Made by a program: the position numbers and the translations under genes. The notes beneath the pieces were generated by a model. The model was not told the DNA's origin. It ran no database searches and saw only the letters and a list, made by a program, of their open reading frames with translations. Below are positions 54,880 through 64,000 of a stretch of DNA of 64,000 nt, piece after piece; the first letter of the stretch is position 1; each line of letters begins with the position of its first letter. The stretch comes from Zopfochytrium polystomum (Eukaryota > Chytridiomycota > Chytridiomycetes > Chytridiales > Chytridiaceae). The DNA lies in assembly GCA_025765615.1 (NCBI GenBank), contig JAIVFJ010000142.1:62001-126000 (forward strand), given 5' to 3'.

Positions 54880-56438
54880 TAGTCTGACAGGCTTGGGCTG
54901 GACCTACCATTGGCAGCGAACTATGACTGGAGTATCCACTGTTTGGGGTATTCAGAGGAGAAACTTAAGGAGGGCACCAAATTTGTTGAAAACAACAAGC
55001 AAACACTAGGAGATGGCCCTGAAGGTGCTGAGGCTCCTTATTTCAGCCCTGAGTCTGGATCCTGTCCAACAGCTGGTTTTTGATCACATATTGAATGAAG
55101 TGAGGGTCAAAATCAGTCCCTCTTCATACTGAATGGCACTGCAGGCACTGGGAGCTCCCATGTTATCAACGCTCCGCCCAGCAGCTTTTGCAAATTGAAG
55201 TTGTTCGCGCAGCCTTCACAGCTAAAGCTGCGTTTGCCATTGGAGGAACAACTTCGCACTCTCTATTGAAGCTTGATGTATGTGGATCAAAGAGAGGTGC
55301 CTTGATCTCAGGAAAACAGCTTGGAAATCTTCAGCAGGTTTTTTGCAATTTGAGACTGCTCCTTGTGGATGAATACTCAATGGCCAGCTGCAAAATCTTG
55401 GGCAAGATGGACCGACGCTCGAGGTAGGCATTTGTTAAGCCAGATGTGCCATTTGGGGGCCTTTCCATCCAGTTGGTGGGAGACTTGGTTCAGATACCTC
55501 CAGTTGGAGGTACTCTGTTATTTAATGGATGTAATGCAAAAACAGACCAAGGAAAGGCTGATTATCATTCCTATAAACTTTTCAACAAGACTGCCTGCGT
55601 GACAACATCAGCAGGTTGTTGGCCATGACCCAAACCTATCAACTTTTGTTGACCTCTTCAGGGCATTGCACAATGGCATCATGACAAACGATCACTGGAG
55701 ATTTCTAATGAACAACTGGTTTTATGAAAGGGCTGGTGCACATGAGACTTACCAAAACCAATTTCGGAATTCATCTTCACAAACTCCACAGTTGAGGAGC
55801 ATAACCGCACCCGGCTGCAGTAACGTCACTCTCCAATTGTTCAGATAACTGCACTCAATAATCCTGAAGATGCAAGGAGTAAGGATTCCAAGGACTTTCA
55901 AAACTTGGAGAACTTTATTTACATTGCCATTGGGGCAAGGGTTGCCCTAACATCAAATATGTGGAGGCGTGTCAGGCCTACAATGGTGCACTTGGTACTC
56001 TCCAAGTTATAGTTTTTGGATCTGACAATGCTACAATGCCGCTGTTTGTGGTAGTTGAAATGGACCAAAATGCAGCTCCTGGTCCCTCTTTTGACAACCG
56101 TGTTGAGGGACATGAGAAATATGTGGCTACCTCTCGAATATCAGTTGATGGCACTAATGGAGGAACAGGTACACAGTTGCCCTTGAGGCTGGCCTACGCC
56201 ATGACAATTCACAAGAGTCAAGGTTAAACACTTGCTTCTGCTTATGTCGACATTGGCTCCAAAGAACAACTGGACTCATGTTTGTGGCACTGTCACATGT
56301 GAAAAATGGGGCTGCTGGCCTCTTGGTAAGGGTTTTCCATGTGACAGGGTGCCATCACTCCGGGAGAGTCCAGAGTTCCAAAAAAAGTTGGCAGAAGATC
56401 AAAGATTGGATGCTCTTTCAATCTTGCAGGACCAATAA
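54880..56438 (+). pseudogene. Helitron/PIF1-type helicase, degenerate (plus)
   Basis: Pieces in order across frames: the same 'NYDWSIHCLGYSEE' start, a damaged Walker A near 55130 (LNGTAGTG, Lys lost), 'AFTAKAAFAIGGTTSHSLLKL', Walker B-like 'LLLVDEYSMA' (55360), 'GDLVQIPPVGG' (55480), 'LPLRLAYAMTIHKSQG' (56180; motif VI region) and a C-terminal tail to 56438. Multiple frameshifts and stops. These are superfamily 1B helicase motifs as in PIF1 and Helitron transposases. Confidence 0.8.
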
Positions 56439-56818
56439 TTGCATCAGCAATGCAAAAGTTGCGAAAATAAAGTTTTATCCAGCTCCCCTCTGGGGTGCTG
56501 AATTACAAATACTCTCGTCAGCAAGGTGGTAAGGCGTAGCCTTCCTGTATACTAAAATTTTCCGCTTAGCAGCCTACGCTCGTAGCCTCTTACTTCAGTC
56601 ATTTGAGTGCAGCGGCTGGGGACTGAGGGAAGCAGAGGGGCAAGTTGTCGCCCGCTGTGTAGAATGACGTGGCGCATCCACGGGAGGTCAAGTTTGATTT
56701 TTTTTCATTTGTTTGTTTGTTTGGTTGTGGTGGGACGGTGGACAAAAGAAATAAGAAAGAAAGAAACAAATCAGAAAAAAAAGGGAAAAAAAAAGAAGAG
56801 AAAAGACGATCAAACAAG

Positions 56819-58162
56819 ATGCCGAAGAACAAGGGAAAGGGAGGAAAGAACAGGAAGAGGTCAGTCAGTCATCTTCCACTCACCCACCCTGCCGTCGTCA
56901 TTACACTGCTTCCCCTCTCCCGCCTCCAACTCCTCCCCCCTTCCCCGCCTCCTCTTCCCTGTTTTGCATGCGTGTGCTACTTCAGCGGATCGCACCCCGT
57001 GGCCGGGATGGAGAATCGATCAAAGACTGGTGCAGTCGAAGCAAGATCCGGACAGAGCTCCTGGCTTCCCGGAAGCCCCTTCCTTCTCTGACAACGAGCC
57101 CCATCGAGCGAAGAATGGCACTGCTGCCCCCCTGGCCGAGCAGATGCGACTGCGACTGTTGTGAAGAACACGAACTTCAATCTCGCGATCGCGATCTGCT
57201 GTGTGACTCGCGGCCGATCTCCCTAGCGCCTCCTGACGAAGCTAAAGAGATCAATGCTTTGCATGCATCCGAAGTGGAAGCCACTGCATTCGCCCAGCAC
57301 CAACTTCCCAACCAGATCGACGCTAATTGCAGCTTGACTGCACGATCTGCCTCCTTGCCGCTTTGCGCGGATTGCTCCTTGCTAGCCCTCTGCTCATGGC
57401 CTTGTCTGCCTCTTTCTCGCCAGGCAAATTCGCCGATCTCCCCCCCCCCTTTTCCCCCGCCTAGTGTCTGATTCCACCATTCCCCCCGCACTTCACCACC
57501 GATCAACCAAACAACAGAGGCAAGAACGAAAACGAATCGGACAAGCGTGAGCTGGTCTTCAAAGAAGATGGCCAGGAGTACGCGCTCGTCTTGAAGATGC
57601 TTGGAAACGGATGGGTGGAGGCAAACTGTATTGACGGCGAAAAGCGCCTTGCACACATTCGCGGCGCTTTCCGGAAGAAAGTTTGGTATGTTCCAGTGCC
57701 ACGACTCGAATCTCCCCAACATGATTTCCCACGTCCACATGGCTTTCAGTTGACTGTACCATCCTGATTTCGGACCCGTGTGTTAATCCCCCTTTTTTCG
57801 GAATCAGGATCACACCGGGCGACCTTATTCTCCTCGGTCTTCGAGACTACCAAGACTCAAAGGCTGACGTTATCTTGAAGTACACTCCGGATGAGGCGAG
57901 GCTGCTTCGATCGTACGGCGAACTGCCGGAGAACATCAAATTCAACGAGACAGAGAACATTGGAGGAGAGTCGGACGACGGTGAGTTGATCAACAGCGGA
58001 CTGTTTCAGGAGATAGGCGCTGGGGGGAGGGGATCGGTCCAGTTTATCCTTGCTAATCACTCGCCTTTTTTTCCCTGTTCCCCTCTCCCCTCTCCCTTCT
58101 CCCTTCTTCCTGCACCGCTCTCCACAGATGTCGATGTCGAGTTCGACATTGACGACATCTGA
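56819..58162 (+). CDS. Translation initiation factor eIF1A
   Basis: Four exons: 56819..56859, 57518..57685, 57808..57980, 58128..58162; total 138 residues (family about 145). Basic N-terminal tail ([18 protein letters not shown]), S1/OB-fold core ([56 protein letters not shown]) and an acidic C-terminal tail ending DVEFDIDDI. eIF1A sits in the A site of the 40S subunit and, with eIF1, promotes scanning and start-codon choice; both tails are conserved here. Intron 1 is 658 bp, the others under 150 bp. All introns are GT-AG. Confidence 0.95.
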
Positions 58163-59011
58163 TTGGGGACACGGTGTCCTCCCAACCTCCAATGTGGGAG
58201 GTTGGGAGAGAGGTTGGGAAATAAGCCGAAAACGAAAATGTCAAATGCAAGCACACAGCCCACAGATTCCACCAGGGTCAAGCTGGTTGGGTTGGAAAAG
58301 ACGGGTCCTTCGAGTTTGTCTTCCAATGGCACCTTCCCTTTCCCCACACTCATTCTATTTCACTTGCCGTTGTTTTTTTGTTTTTTTTTTTTTTTGGTTC
58401 GTTTTCTTCAATTGATGCTCTGGGTGCGTGTCTGAAGAGGTTTCTTGAGATGGCGTTGGGGCACTAATAAGTTCACTTTTTTGTTTGATGTTTTCTTTTG
58501 TTTGTCCCCGTTCCACGTCTCACCAAGCTCCTCTTCCCCACTCATTCGCTTTTCTTTTCTTTTCTATTTTTTTTTCTTTCTGTTCTCCACACGTTGAGGC
58601 TCATCAACTCTCTTTCCTTTGGTTGCGAAGATTATTGTGGTATGTTGTAGTAGTGACGCTGGGAAGGGGGAAGGTGGTGGATCGTTGCGTCGGGCCAATT
58701 CGGATGAGGGAGCAAAAGGGTTAGGCCACATTTCCAGGGGGGGAAAATGGCGCCCAAGCAGTTTTTTTCTAGTCGCTTGTTATCCATACGCTTGTTATCC
58801 ACACGACGGCAACAGGGGAGCTCTGAACGTTACCCCCCGTTGGAGCAGTCGATCTCTACCCACACGTTACGTTTCAAACACGCTATGGTTTCACAGAAAA
58901 CGGTGGGAGCGTTATTTCTTTTTTTTTTTTTCTTGACACAACGACACAGCAACATAACACACAAAAAAAAATGTCATTAAGAAAAAAAAGAAAGTGAGCG
59001 CCCAAGTCCGC
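58163..59011. other. Convergent intergenic region
   Basis: 3' flanks of eIF1A (plus) and the acidic secreted protein (minus), with T-runs at 58374-58395 and 58916-58933. No gene seen. Confidence 0.6.
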
Positions 59012-59400
59012 TCACTCCTCGTCCTCCGCAAACTCCTCCTCGACAGCCTCCTCTTCCTCGACGGTTGCCTCCTCATCGAGCGCGTCCTCGTCCGCCACTG
59101 CCTCCTCGATCGCGTCGTCATCCTCCATCACCTCGTCGTCCTCCACCGCCTCGTCGTCTTCAACAGCCTCGTCGTCCTCAACAGCTTCGTCGTCCTCGAC
59201 GGCTTCGTCGTCCTCGAACGCTTCGTCGTCCTCGAACGCCTCGTCATCATCCAGTAGGCTCTCCTCCGGGTTGTTCTCTTTGCTGTGTGTGTGTGTGGGG
59301 TGGGGGGGGTGGGGGTTGTGTGTTGGATTAGATCGGGACGGGTGATGAGAAACCCAAAGCAACAATAAGAAAGAGGGCTAGACGGAGCGTGGGCAAACGC

Positions 59401-59444
<44 letters not shown>

Positions 59445-60160
59445 ACGCATTCCAGCACTCGTTCCCCCCGCCACGGCGAAAAAAAAGTAAATTCCCCCTA
59501 GGCGGAGAAAGAAAGAGTGAGGAGCCGCCACCTACCGTTTGATGAATTCCATGCTGTTTGGGAAAAGGTCCCGGGAGCGGATGGAGGGATCCATGGTAAA
59601 CGTGTGAGTGTGTGTATGTGTGTGTACGGTTCCAAGTTTGAGAAGATCAGTGTTTTCGGCTCTTGTGTAACACAAGAGAATAGACACACCCTTGCCTCCC
59701 CTTGGACCCTGTTTGCACCCACACACTCCAATAGACGAAAAGCGAGGCGACCTTACCTGTTTGCAATGTTCATGCTGTAAAGTGTGGGCGGGGTTGGGCC
59801 GGCGGGTAACGGGTAACGGTGAAACGCCAGAGAAGGTCGCATCCGACAGGGGAAGGCGGTCGAGGGGTTGTTTGAGGGTTGTTGCAGGAGTGGAAGAACG
59901 AAAGGGTCAGACACAAGTGATCGCAAACCAACCCCCCTCGCAAAGGAAAACGCAACGCAAAACTGAAACTCACAAGTTGACGTCCTTGTTCCTCTTCCGT
60001 GGCTCGCGGCGGAACAGGGCTGCATCGGGGGCGGCGGCGGCGGCGGGGGATGCGGGAGCGGCGGCGACGGCGAGGTCGGCGGCGGCGGGGACAGGGCTGG
60101 CTGTTGCGGCGGCGGCGGCGAGCAGGGCTGCGACGGCGGCGAGTGGGGTGAGGAAGCGCA

Positions 60161-60161
<1 letters not shown>
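59012..60161 (-). CDS. Small secreted acidic repeat protein
   Basis: Four exons: 60161..59974, 59774..59757, 59553..59536, 59282..59012; total 164 residues. A clean signal peptide (residues 1-22, MRFLTPLAAVAALLAAAAATAS) precedes an Ala/Pro-rich stretch, then a basic segment (FRREPRKRNKD), the two microexon-encoded pieces, and a C-terminal half made of near-tandem DDEAVED-type hexamers, strongly acidic to the stop. The two 18-nt exons both begin CATG after an ACAG acceptor and share phase. No family recognised; possible roles of polyacidic secreted proteins include cation binding. Confidence rests on consistent splice phases. Confidence 0.7.

Positions 60162-60203
<42 letters not shown>
60162..60203. 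repeat. (TCTG)n microsatellite
   Basis: About ten TCTG units directly upstream of the start codon of the secreted acidic protein, i.e. in its 5' leader or core promoter. Confidence 0.85.
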
Positions 60204-60379
60204 AAGTCTTTTTGTCTACTTGCTGTGGAACGGCGGAGCTGTCTCTGTGTGTGTGTGTGTGTGTCTGCCTGTGATGAGTTTTTTTTTTTCAATCGGTTTT
60301 GTTTTGTTACTGTTTTTATTATAAACGAGCTCCGAAAACGGGTGCAAAAGAAGAAAACTGTCTTCTTCGCCCCCCACAA

Positions 60380-60961
60380 ATGGACTTGTCAGCAAGCCAC
60401 AACCGCAACAAGCACCCTCATTATTTGGATGTGCGGTGGCAATTTGAAAACGACCTGTCACCTGGAGACACCTTCTTGCTTGCTATCGCCGCAAAGGCAG
60501 CGCCCTCACGGGCCACTGGCGTGTCTGTCCCGCTCGGCGGCGAGGGACGCGGGACGTGGTATTATTGCTATTGGCCCGCCTCGAGCGCTTCCTTTGCGAA
60601 CTTGCCGTATTTGCCCGTCAGGGTGAGGGCGGGCGAAGGCGGTGTTTTTCGGATTTTCAACTCCATGCGATGTCGGGGCGAGACATCGTTGCCTCGCCTT
60701 GTCCTACGCACCCCCCTTCTATACCTGCTATTTCATTCTCCGCTCCCTCCACCCGTTGCGTCCCGTGTGCCGAGGTTGTACCCGAGCTTTGACCCCCCCA
60801 GTGCAGACTTGAGCGGGCTCGACAAGCGCGGTATTTGCCTAGTTAAAGCCCTCGCCCTTGCTTTGGCTGGGATTGTCCTCTCTCCAATCCGTTCAGAAAA
60901 AGAAAAAAGTGGTCTGGGAAGCGGTGGGCCACCAAATCGGAGACGGCTTTGTTCTGGGTGA
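60380..60961 (+). CDS. Doubtful ORF upstream of snRNP G
   Basis: From ATG 60380 a frame stays open for about 190 codons with fairly mixed composition at first (DLSASHNRNKHPHYLDVRWQ). No family, no splice support, and it occupies the short spacer between two divergent genes. Listed because it is the longest open frame here that is not low-complexity. Confidence 0.2.
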   Translation: MDLSASHNRNKHPHYLDVRWQFENDLSPGDTFLLAIAAKAAPSRATGVSVPLGGEGRGTWYYCYWPASSASFANLPYLPVRVRAGEGGVFRIFNSMRCRGETSLPRLVLRTPLLYLLFHSPLPPPVASRVPRLYPSFDPPSADLSGLDKRGICLVKALALALAGIVLSPIRSEKEKSGLGSGGPPNRRRLCSG

Positions 60962-61026
60962 GGGTGAAAGGGTTCGGGCCCAACAGAAGATCCAAGGGAA
61001 AACAGTAAAAGAGAAAATCAGCTACC

Positions 61027-61634
61027 ATGTCAAAAGCGCCAACGCCAGAGCTGAAGAAGTACGTGCGATTGCGTTCGCCCCCCCCCAACGATCGGACGAC
61101 AACTAACGCGTTACGCGCACTCCCTGCTTTCTTCCCCCCCCCCCCCCCCCCCCCCACCTCACTCCCCCCCCTCCCTTCCCTCATCCCCACCTGCTTGGTT
61201 CCCCCTCCACCGTGCACAGGTACATGGACAAGCGGCTGTTCCTCCAGCTGAACGGCAACCGGAAGGTGACCGGCATCCTCCGCGGTACGGTTTTGCGTGC
61301 ATTATTATTATTATTCTTTCTTTGGGCTGAGGTAACGGGGGAGGAATTGGAGGGCAGGTCTGGGCTGAGCTCCTCGGTCCCAGTCGTCCCCGCCCCCCAT
61401 TCTTCCTGTGCGGTTTGACAGACCGCTTCCCCTCGACGACCCCACCCCTGCTCTCCGCAGTTGCTGACACGTCCACCCTTCCCCATCTCGTACCCAGGCT
61501 ACGACCCGTTCATGAACATTGTGCTGGAAGACGCGGTCGAGGAGGTTTCGGCGACGGAGAAGACGGAAATTGGCATGGTCGTCATCCGCGGCAACTCTGT
61601 GATTGTGATGGAGGCGCTGGAGAAGATTGTATAG
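61027..61634 (+). CDS. Small nuclear ribonucleoprotein G (SmG)
   Basis: Three exons: 61027..61058, 61220..61284, 61498..61634; total 77 residues, the usual length. Sm motif 1 (KYMDKRLFLQLNGNRKVTGI, then LRGYDPFMN) and Sm motif 2 (GMVVIRGNSVIVMEALEKI), with the RG dipeptide and Asn of the RNA-contacting loop. SmG is one of seven subunits of the Sm ring on spliceosomal snRNAs. Introns are short and GT-AG; the first contains a long C-run (61136-61156). Confidence 0.96.
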
Positions 61635-62478
61635 GCGGGGGAGTGGGTGTTGGTTAACCCGTTCAGCACACCATTCCCCCCGCCCGTGCTTCCTACCTTT
61701 CTAGTCACCAAGCTACAAATCTACCAACCACTCGCGCCCCCCGTGGTCCCCGCGGTCCACTTTTATTCGACTGCACACGCCATCACGCACTACACACCCC
61801 CCAGCACTCAATATGCGCTTCCCCCCTCCCCGCCCCCTTCCCAACCGCAACTGTCATGCTAGGCTGTTTCCTTTTTTCTCTCTTTTTTGTTGATTTGGGT
61901 ATGGCAGGGGCCATGGCTCTCCTCCGGCCCCCTCGCTTTTTTTTTTTTTTTTTCCCCCAACCCCATCTTGCCCGTAAACAAGTCCCATCGGAATAAGACA
62001 ACTGACTGAGGCGACGGTTTTGCACAAAGAACGCGGAGTTTCCTTGGGCGATGGGGGAGGGGGGGCGGCGAGGGGTGCAAGAGATTTTGGTGAAGAGTGT
62101 GTTACACCCGGCGTCGTCGCGCAAGACGAAAATCGGTTGAAAAGTGGTGGTGGGAAAGCAACTGCTTGGAACACTGTTTTTTTCCTATGTTCCGTGTATT
62201 TTAAGGCCAGAGGTAGCTGGGAGGAAAGAAAAAGAAAGAAAAGGGCGGGGAGTTTGAAGCACCCTCGGCCACACGCAACGACCGAGAGAACCGTCGTGCT
62301 TCGACTGAGTGTTGGCGGGAAGCGGGCAAAACGCTGCAACCGCTTGGGAGGAGGAGGGGGGAAAAAAAAAAGAAAAGAACAAAACAACCATCCATTATCG
62401 AGAAGAATAATGACACTCAACGAGGAAGGGGGGAACCAGAACGCGGTGGTTGGAGGAAGCGAAGAAAACAAAAGGGAG

Positions 62479-62516
<38 letters not shown>

Positions 62517-62939
62517 CGAAGGTTGGGACGTTTGCGGTGAGGGGAGCCAGTTTGCTCTCTTCGCGCCCACGCCGGGCACAGACCTCTTGAGCGGCCGCGT
62601 TCCAAGAACCAGCCGTCTCTCGAACACAACGCCGACCGGACTTAGGGAAAAAACATCTTTAAACGGAGAAGTGAACGGGAACCACGCTTAAAAAAAAGAA
62701 GAAAAAAAAAGTGACAACAAGAAAAAAAACCGTTGGCCAAGTCGCGGCAGCCCAGGTACATTGGGACGGGTGGACGAATGCCTAGAAGCGGCAAATAGCA
62801 AAAACAAAACAAAAAAAAAACAGCTAGATAAGAAATAGGAGGTTGCGGAGGCGGTCTTCGCACGGAAAGGGCGAGTGAGGCGAAAAAAGCACTTTCCTCC
62901 TCCCCTACCCTCCCCCCGAATAAATCTAAATTCTCATCA
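61635..62939. other. Convergent intergenic region
   Basis: C-rich then A/T-homopolymer-rich spacer, including an A-run at 62479-62514. No gene supported. Confidence 0.6.
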
Positions 62940-64000
62940 TCATTGCGTCTTCACTGCGGCATCTGTGGAGGGGGGAAAAACAAAAACGAAAAAGGTTGGT
63001 GTTAATGATGGAAACACCTCTGGACGAGAAAAAAAAGAAGGCGAGGATGAAAAGATTACCAGCGGCGCCCGAAACGGCCCCGGCAGGCGGTAGCGCTGCA
63101 GCGCCGGCACCGCCTCCAGCGTCGGCAGCAGAATCGCCGAATGCAGTGGACGGGAATAGTTCCTCCTTCAGTCCCGGCAGGACCTTTTCGACGTGGGTCC
63201 AGGTGACGTCCCAAAGATTGTGGCGGAGAGGGGGAGCGGTGGGTGAGGTTGTTGCGGCGGGATTAGGGAGGAAGGCCGGGCCGGGCTGGAAAACGCCTTG
63301 CGTGGAGAGGACGAGGAGCATGTTCTTCAGGGATTCGAGGACGCCCTCGTACTGTGTTTTTTCGGGGGGGAGCAATATTTTGTATTCCGCAAAAAAAAAA
63401 GTGGAATTGAATGATCAGAAGCGTTGGGAGGAGGCACTTGACGTAGAACGCACCAAAAACTCTGTGCCTCCAGAGTATATGTATCTGAACATAACGTCCA
63501 ATATTTTGATCCACACATCGGGCAAGTCGCGGTACCGGACCAGCCTGGGCAAGCACTGCAAAAAGATCTTGCACAGCAGCGCGGTGGCGCGCATTCTGGT
63601 CTCGTCCATGGCGGTTGGATCCAGAGACGTGACTTCTGGCTTCAAAAGCTCGTCGAGGAGTGGGAAGAGGACGTTTTCAAAGATTTCAACCCCGGTCTCC
63701 AGCGTTGAAGTCGACAGCTGCATGGCGGGGGTGACCGGCGACGTGGCAGCAGTGGCTGAGGAGGTTAAGGACGCCTTGAACTGCGGCGAGCTGATACTGT
63801 TCTCGAGCTCTGGAGAGAGTAGAGCTCGCTGCAAGAGAGTCAAGCTGTGTTGGCGGACCTCTTTTGCCGGGTGGTAGCACTGCTGTCCGAGACCAGAGAG
63901 AATTGGCAGCCAGAACTCAAACCAGGCTGAAGAGCGGAAACAAAAAAAAAGGAAAACAGAAAAAAAATGCCGCATTAGACCCGCCAGCACTCTGAGAGCA
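62940..64000 (-). CDS. GBF1/Gea-type Arf guanine-nucleotide exchange factor, 3' end
   Basis: Partial; the 5' part lies beyond the window. Exons 63926..63454, 63351..63060 and 62962..62940 are clear; a piece of a further exon lies at the right edge. The visible 260 or so residues match the C-terminal HDS-type helical repeats of large Arf-GEFs (WLPILSGLGQQCYHPAKEVR; LQRALLSPEL; FENVLFPLLDELLK; TRMRATALLCKIFLQCLPRL; WIKILDVMFRYI; LESLKNMLLVLSTQGVF), followed by 'LWDVTWTHVEKVLPGLKEEL'. The family activates Arf1 at Golgi membranes; the Sec7 catalytic domain would be upstream. The protein ends DAAVKTQ. Introns are phase 0 and 1, GT-AG. Confidence 0.88.

Noticed and set aside
62020..62691. Plus-strand 223-codon frame in the 3' spacer
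   Set aside because: Dominated by Gly/Lys homopolymers encoded by poly-A and GGA tracts.

Overview
The window reads as nuclear DNA of a fungus, most likely an early-diverging, intron-rich lineage of the chytrid type (the lineage is inference). The support is a fungal-style PKA regulatory subunit, the N-terminal block of a chitin synthase, a chromodomain Ty3 retrotransposon, canonical GT-AG introns with branch-site-like sequences, and conserved single-copy eukaryotic genes (eIF1A, snRNP G, a GBF1-type Arf-GEF). Exons are GC-rich. Introns and spacers carry long A/T homopolymers and microsatellites. Spliced models below were built by eye from reading frame, splice-site consensus and conserved motifs; exon coordinates are given in each entry.

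Layout. 0-7 kb: a putative membrane-anchored protein, a doubtful membrane protein, a PQQ-type beta-propeller protein (all minus) and a secreted/membrane Cys-rich protein (plus). 7-13 kb: tRNA-Pro(TGG), short dispersed repeats and decayed transposon ORFs. 13.5-15.4 kb: PKA regulatory subunit (minus). 16.6-22.9 kb: retrotransposon cluster with a solo LTR, a truncated Ty1/copia element (minus) and a structurally complete but internally deleted Ty3/chromovirus (19571-22841) with apparently identical LTRs and a 5-bp target duplication. 23.4-26.3 kb: 11-exon SAM methyltransferase (minus). 28.2-31.9 kb: 11-exon CaMKK/SNF1-activating-type kinase (plus). 32.9-37.2 kb: a chitin-synthase 5' fragment, then a 14-exon ARM/HEAT-like gene whose 13 introns are all phase 1. 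37.5-56.4 kb: a repeat island with a segmental duplication, a long inverted repeat bracketing about 10 kb, a hAT transposase with one in-frame stop, copia pol fragments, a roughly 2 kb-arm palindrome carrying two inverted copies of an unknown gene, and inverted Helitron-type helicase fragments interrupted by LTRs. 56.8-64 kb: ordinary genes again, namely eIF1A, a small secreted acidic protein, snRNP G and the 3' end of a GBF1-like Arf-GEF.

Most striking observation. The LTR of the Ty3 element contains about 144 bp of near-continuous alternating GAA/TTC units in 5-bp register, an exceptionally long heat-shock-element array, placed about 110 bp upstream of a TATA box. Just downstream of the 5' LTR is an 11-nt primer-binding site complementary to the predicted 5' end of the element's own RNA, which is Tf1-type self-priming. 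The element has no reverse transcriptase, RNase H or integrase core, yet has two matching LTRs and a perfect target duplication. It therefore looks like a heat-inducible, self-primed, non-autonomous retrotransposon mobilised in trans.

Cellular genes. The conserved genes are housekeeping or signalling genes (cAMP/PKA, CaMKK/SNF1 axis, translation initiation, splicing, Golgi traffic). No operon-like functional cluster is visible; neighbours are independent, closely spaced genes.
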